A stretch of 64,000 nucleotides of DNA from Cymbidium sinense. Its lineage: Eukaryota; Streptophyta; Magnoliopsida; Asparagales; Orchidaceae. Where the stretch lies: assembly GCA_021442155.1 (NCBI GenBank), contig CM038221.1, positions 42,975,648-43,039,647 of the forward strand. Direction: 5' to 3'. The notes beneath the pieces are model-generated. The model was not told the DNA's origin, searched no databases, and saw only the letters and a list, made by a program, of their open reading frames with translations. How positions within the stretch are numbered: the stretch's first letter is position 1; every line of letters starts with the position of its first letter. Of this stretch, positions 61,931 to 64,000 are shown one piece after another. The position numbers were made by a program, and so were the translations under genes.

Positions 61931-64000
61931 GAATTTATTTTATTATGGACCTTGATAGTGTGCGATGGACCACATTAAGAAGGAGCCATAGGGGCCTTGG
62001 CCCGTCTTAGATTTTTAAGTCCAAAGTGGTAGCCCACCTGCCATAAGGTAGGACTATCCGACCTAAGGGGTTGCCTTTCAGCGTGCAATGAATATGCTAG
62101 GAAGAAGGCATGGCAGACTTACATCTTCCAAAGGAGGGAAAAGCTGCTAGGGTGATTTTTTGGATGGACAACACATCGAACCCTACCTAAGGCGACTACT
62201 GAGTGAGCGCCGCTGGGGGTCTTACCTCAACTCAAGAGTAGTCTTGATGAATAAATTGATTTTAATCTCATTTGACTTTATGTGTTTTGATTTAATTTAA
62301 TTTCATGTGTTATGTTATGGACCCCGGCATTGAGAAGGGCTATGTTGGCCTTGACACTATTTACAAATCCAAAGGGTAGTCTACTAGCCACAAGGCGACT
62401 ATCGGTCAGGGTTGCCTTTTTTATGCCTCTTAGGAAGAAAGCGTAGCAAATTTATATCTTCCAAAGTAGGGATCAGTCGTTGGGATGATCTGTCGATGGC
62501 GCAATAAATCAAACCCAACCTAGGGTGACTATTTGAGCAAATGTCATTGTGGACTCATATTGACTCAAGAATAGTTAGGATTAATTTAGTTTTAGATGGA
62601 CCCTGTTGGTGTACGATGGATCTACTAAGAAAGAGCTAATATCAGCCTAAACCCATATTAGATTTACAAATCCAAAGCGATAGTCTACCGGCCGTGAGGT
62701 AGAACTAACCAACCAAGGGGGTTCCTTTCGGTGTGCAATGGTCAAGATAGGAAGAAAACACGGGAACTCACATCCTCCTACACAAGGAACCATTGGGGTG
62801 ATCAGTTTCTTGTGCAAGAAATTGAACCCAACCTAAGGCAGCCTGTTGGTTTGCGATGGTCATGCTAGAAAGAATGTGCAGTAAAATTATATCTTTCAAA
62901 GCAAAAATGGTTGTCGGGGTGACCCGTTGGTGGCACAACAAGTTGAACCTGACTTAAGGGTGACTACTGAGAGAGTGCCAACCCGGAGACTTATCTCAAC
63001 TCAAAGTAGTTAGACAATTCCTATAGGAAGTTTTGCCGACATTGCCCTAAAGATAGGATGTCTACTTGGGAAAGGGGCCACTGGGGGCTTGAATTCCTAA
63101 TCCATAAGCGAAGATATATTTTATTTATTTTAAGTTTGCGTGGACCCTATTGGTTTGCGAGGGAACACACTGATAAGGAGCTCATATCAATCTAGTCCTA
63201 TCTCAGACTTACTAGACTAAGGGAGAATCTACATATCCACAAGATAAATTCTCCAACCACAGGGGTGGCTATGAAAGGGGGACTGCCCAATCCAAAAGTA
63301 ACCAGGGTAGTGTCTAAATGGGGTCGCTAAGGATGTGATTGAAATAGAGTGCCCACAACGGAGGTGCCGCTAGGGGCGTTATACAAAACCATGTAAAAGA
63401 AAGCCTATAGGCATACGGTGGCCAACTTAAAGAGAAAGCATGGGGACTCACATATGCTAAGAGTGCCGTATCCACTGGATGGGTCATCGTCAGCATGGCA
63501 ATAACCAACCAACCTAAGGTGCCCGTCGGTTTACGATAATCAGTCTAGAAAGAAGACGTGTGGGATTACATCTCCCAAAGTGATGATTCTTTGGGATATA
63601 GTATGTCTTTCATTATCCAACCTAGGGAGACTACTAAGTGAGGGGTCCTGCGTAGGGACCAAACCCAGGCTTGAAGTAGTCAAGAGGAAAGGAGCTACTG
63701 TGAGTCTTATCCTAAGCCTCAGATATATCCGACCTAGTCAGTGTATGATGGCTAGTTCAAGAAGAAAGTATGTAGACTTACATCCTTTTAAACAAAGTCA
63801 ACATGAGGTAACTTACTGGGTGCACAGTGAGACCAAACTAACATGGCGCTCATCAATTTGCAATGGTCAAGTCATGAAGAAAGCGTGGAGACTCACATCC
63901 ACCAGACAAGTGATCACTGGGGTGACACACTAGCAAGGTAGCATGTCGGCCCGACCTTGAGTAGCTAATGAGTGAGTGACATAGGGGGCTTGGTCCCACA
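61931..64000. repeat. Complex degenerate tandem array running off the window
   Basis: Composite units repeat the phrase order 'ggtttgcgatggtcatgct', 'aggaagaaagcgtggg', 'acttacatcctccaaag', 'ggggtgatc', 'cgaacccaacctaaggtgac', 'tactgagtgagtgcc' and 'caactcaagagtagt'. Using the aagaaagcgtg-type anchor, copies lie near 62101, 62432, 62750, 62870, 63430, 63550, 63760 and 63878. Spacings of about 120, 210 and 320 suggest a higher-order arrangement. The scattered open frames (63314-63508, 63580-63933) are not convincing genes. Confidence 0.65.

Overview
The window is plant nuclear DNA, most likely from an angiosperm with a large, transposon-filled genome. The evidence is one intron-rich host gene of a plant-specific family (EMSY-LIKE, with ENT and Agenet/Tudor-like domains), plus plant-type hAT, Tourist/Harbinger, CACTA, RTE-LINE and Ty3/gypsy remnants. 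Base composition is strongly A+T-rich. I could not fix the species. No bacterial gene, tRNA, rRNA, CRISPR array or organelle insertion was recognised.

Left part (1-14.9 kb): no host gene. It holds a non-autonomous hAT element with a perfect 8-bp target duplication (1759-2327), tandem duplications, a 'gaggc'-repeat element (about 5.3-6.3 kb), and the first copy (A, about 6.3-11.5 kb) of a long non-coding repeat. A decayed minus-strand Ty3/gypsy gag (12.5-13.6 kb) follows, with a PBS-like site and an LTR-like promoter fragment, then a perfect 99-bp tandem duplication.

Gene region (14.9-34.4 kb): copy B of the long repeat (about 15.0-20.3 kb) lies just upstream of the EMSY-LIKE gene. Nine coding exons (21589-33872, plus strand) all have GT-AG introns and an open frame. 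The first short coding exon is not convincingly found; the best candidate, at 20540, does not splice in frame. Intron 22865-32174 is 9310 bp and holds copy C of the long repeat (about 27.3-31.5 kb) and two MITEs. Two further short introns have each been lengthened by a MITE.

Middle part (34.4-43.6 kb): a Harbinger-like element, an RTE-type LINE 3' tail, a CACTA (En/Spm) remnant with decayed minus-strand TNP2-like transposase and one recognisable end, then an LTR promoter fragment and a decayed plus-strand Ty3/gypsy gag.

Right part (43.6-64 kb): two long, diverged direct repeats (44.5-51.86 and 53.82-61.21 kb) sharing the same order of blocks. They are separated by a 1.5-kb island of two minisatellites and a short inverted copy of the repeat's end. 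The window closes in a degenerate tandem array (61.9-64.0 kb). The whole right third is retroelement-derived and non-coding.

The window is best read as one conserved chromatin-reader gene inside a bed of nested, mostly non-autonomous elements. I saw no clear new multi-gene system. The most unusual material is the family of long non-coding repeats and the gag-only remnants beside them.
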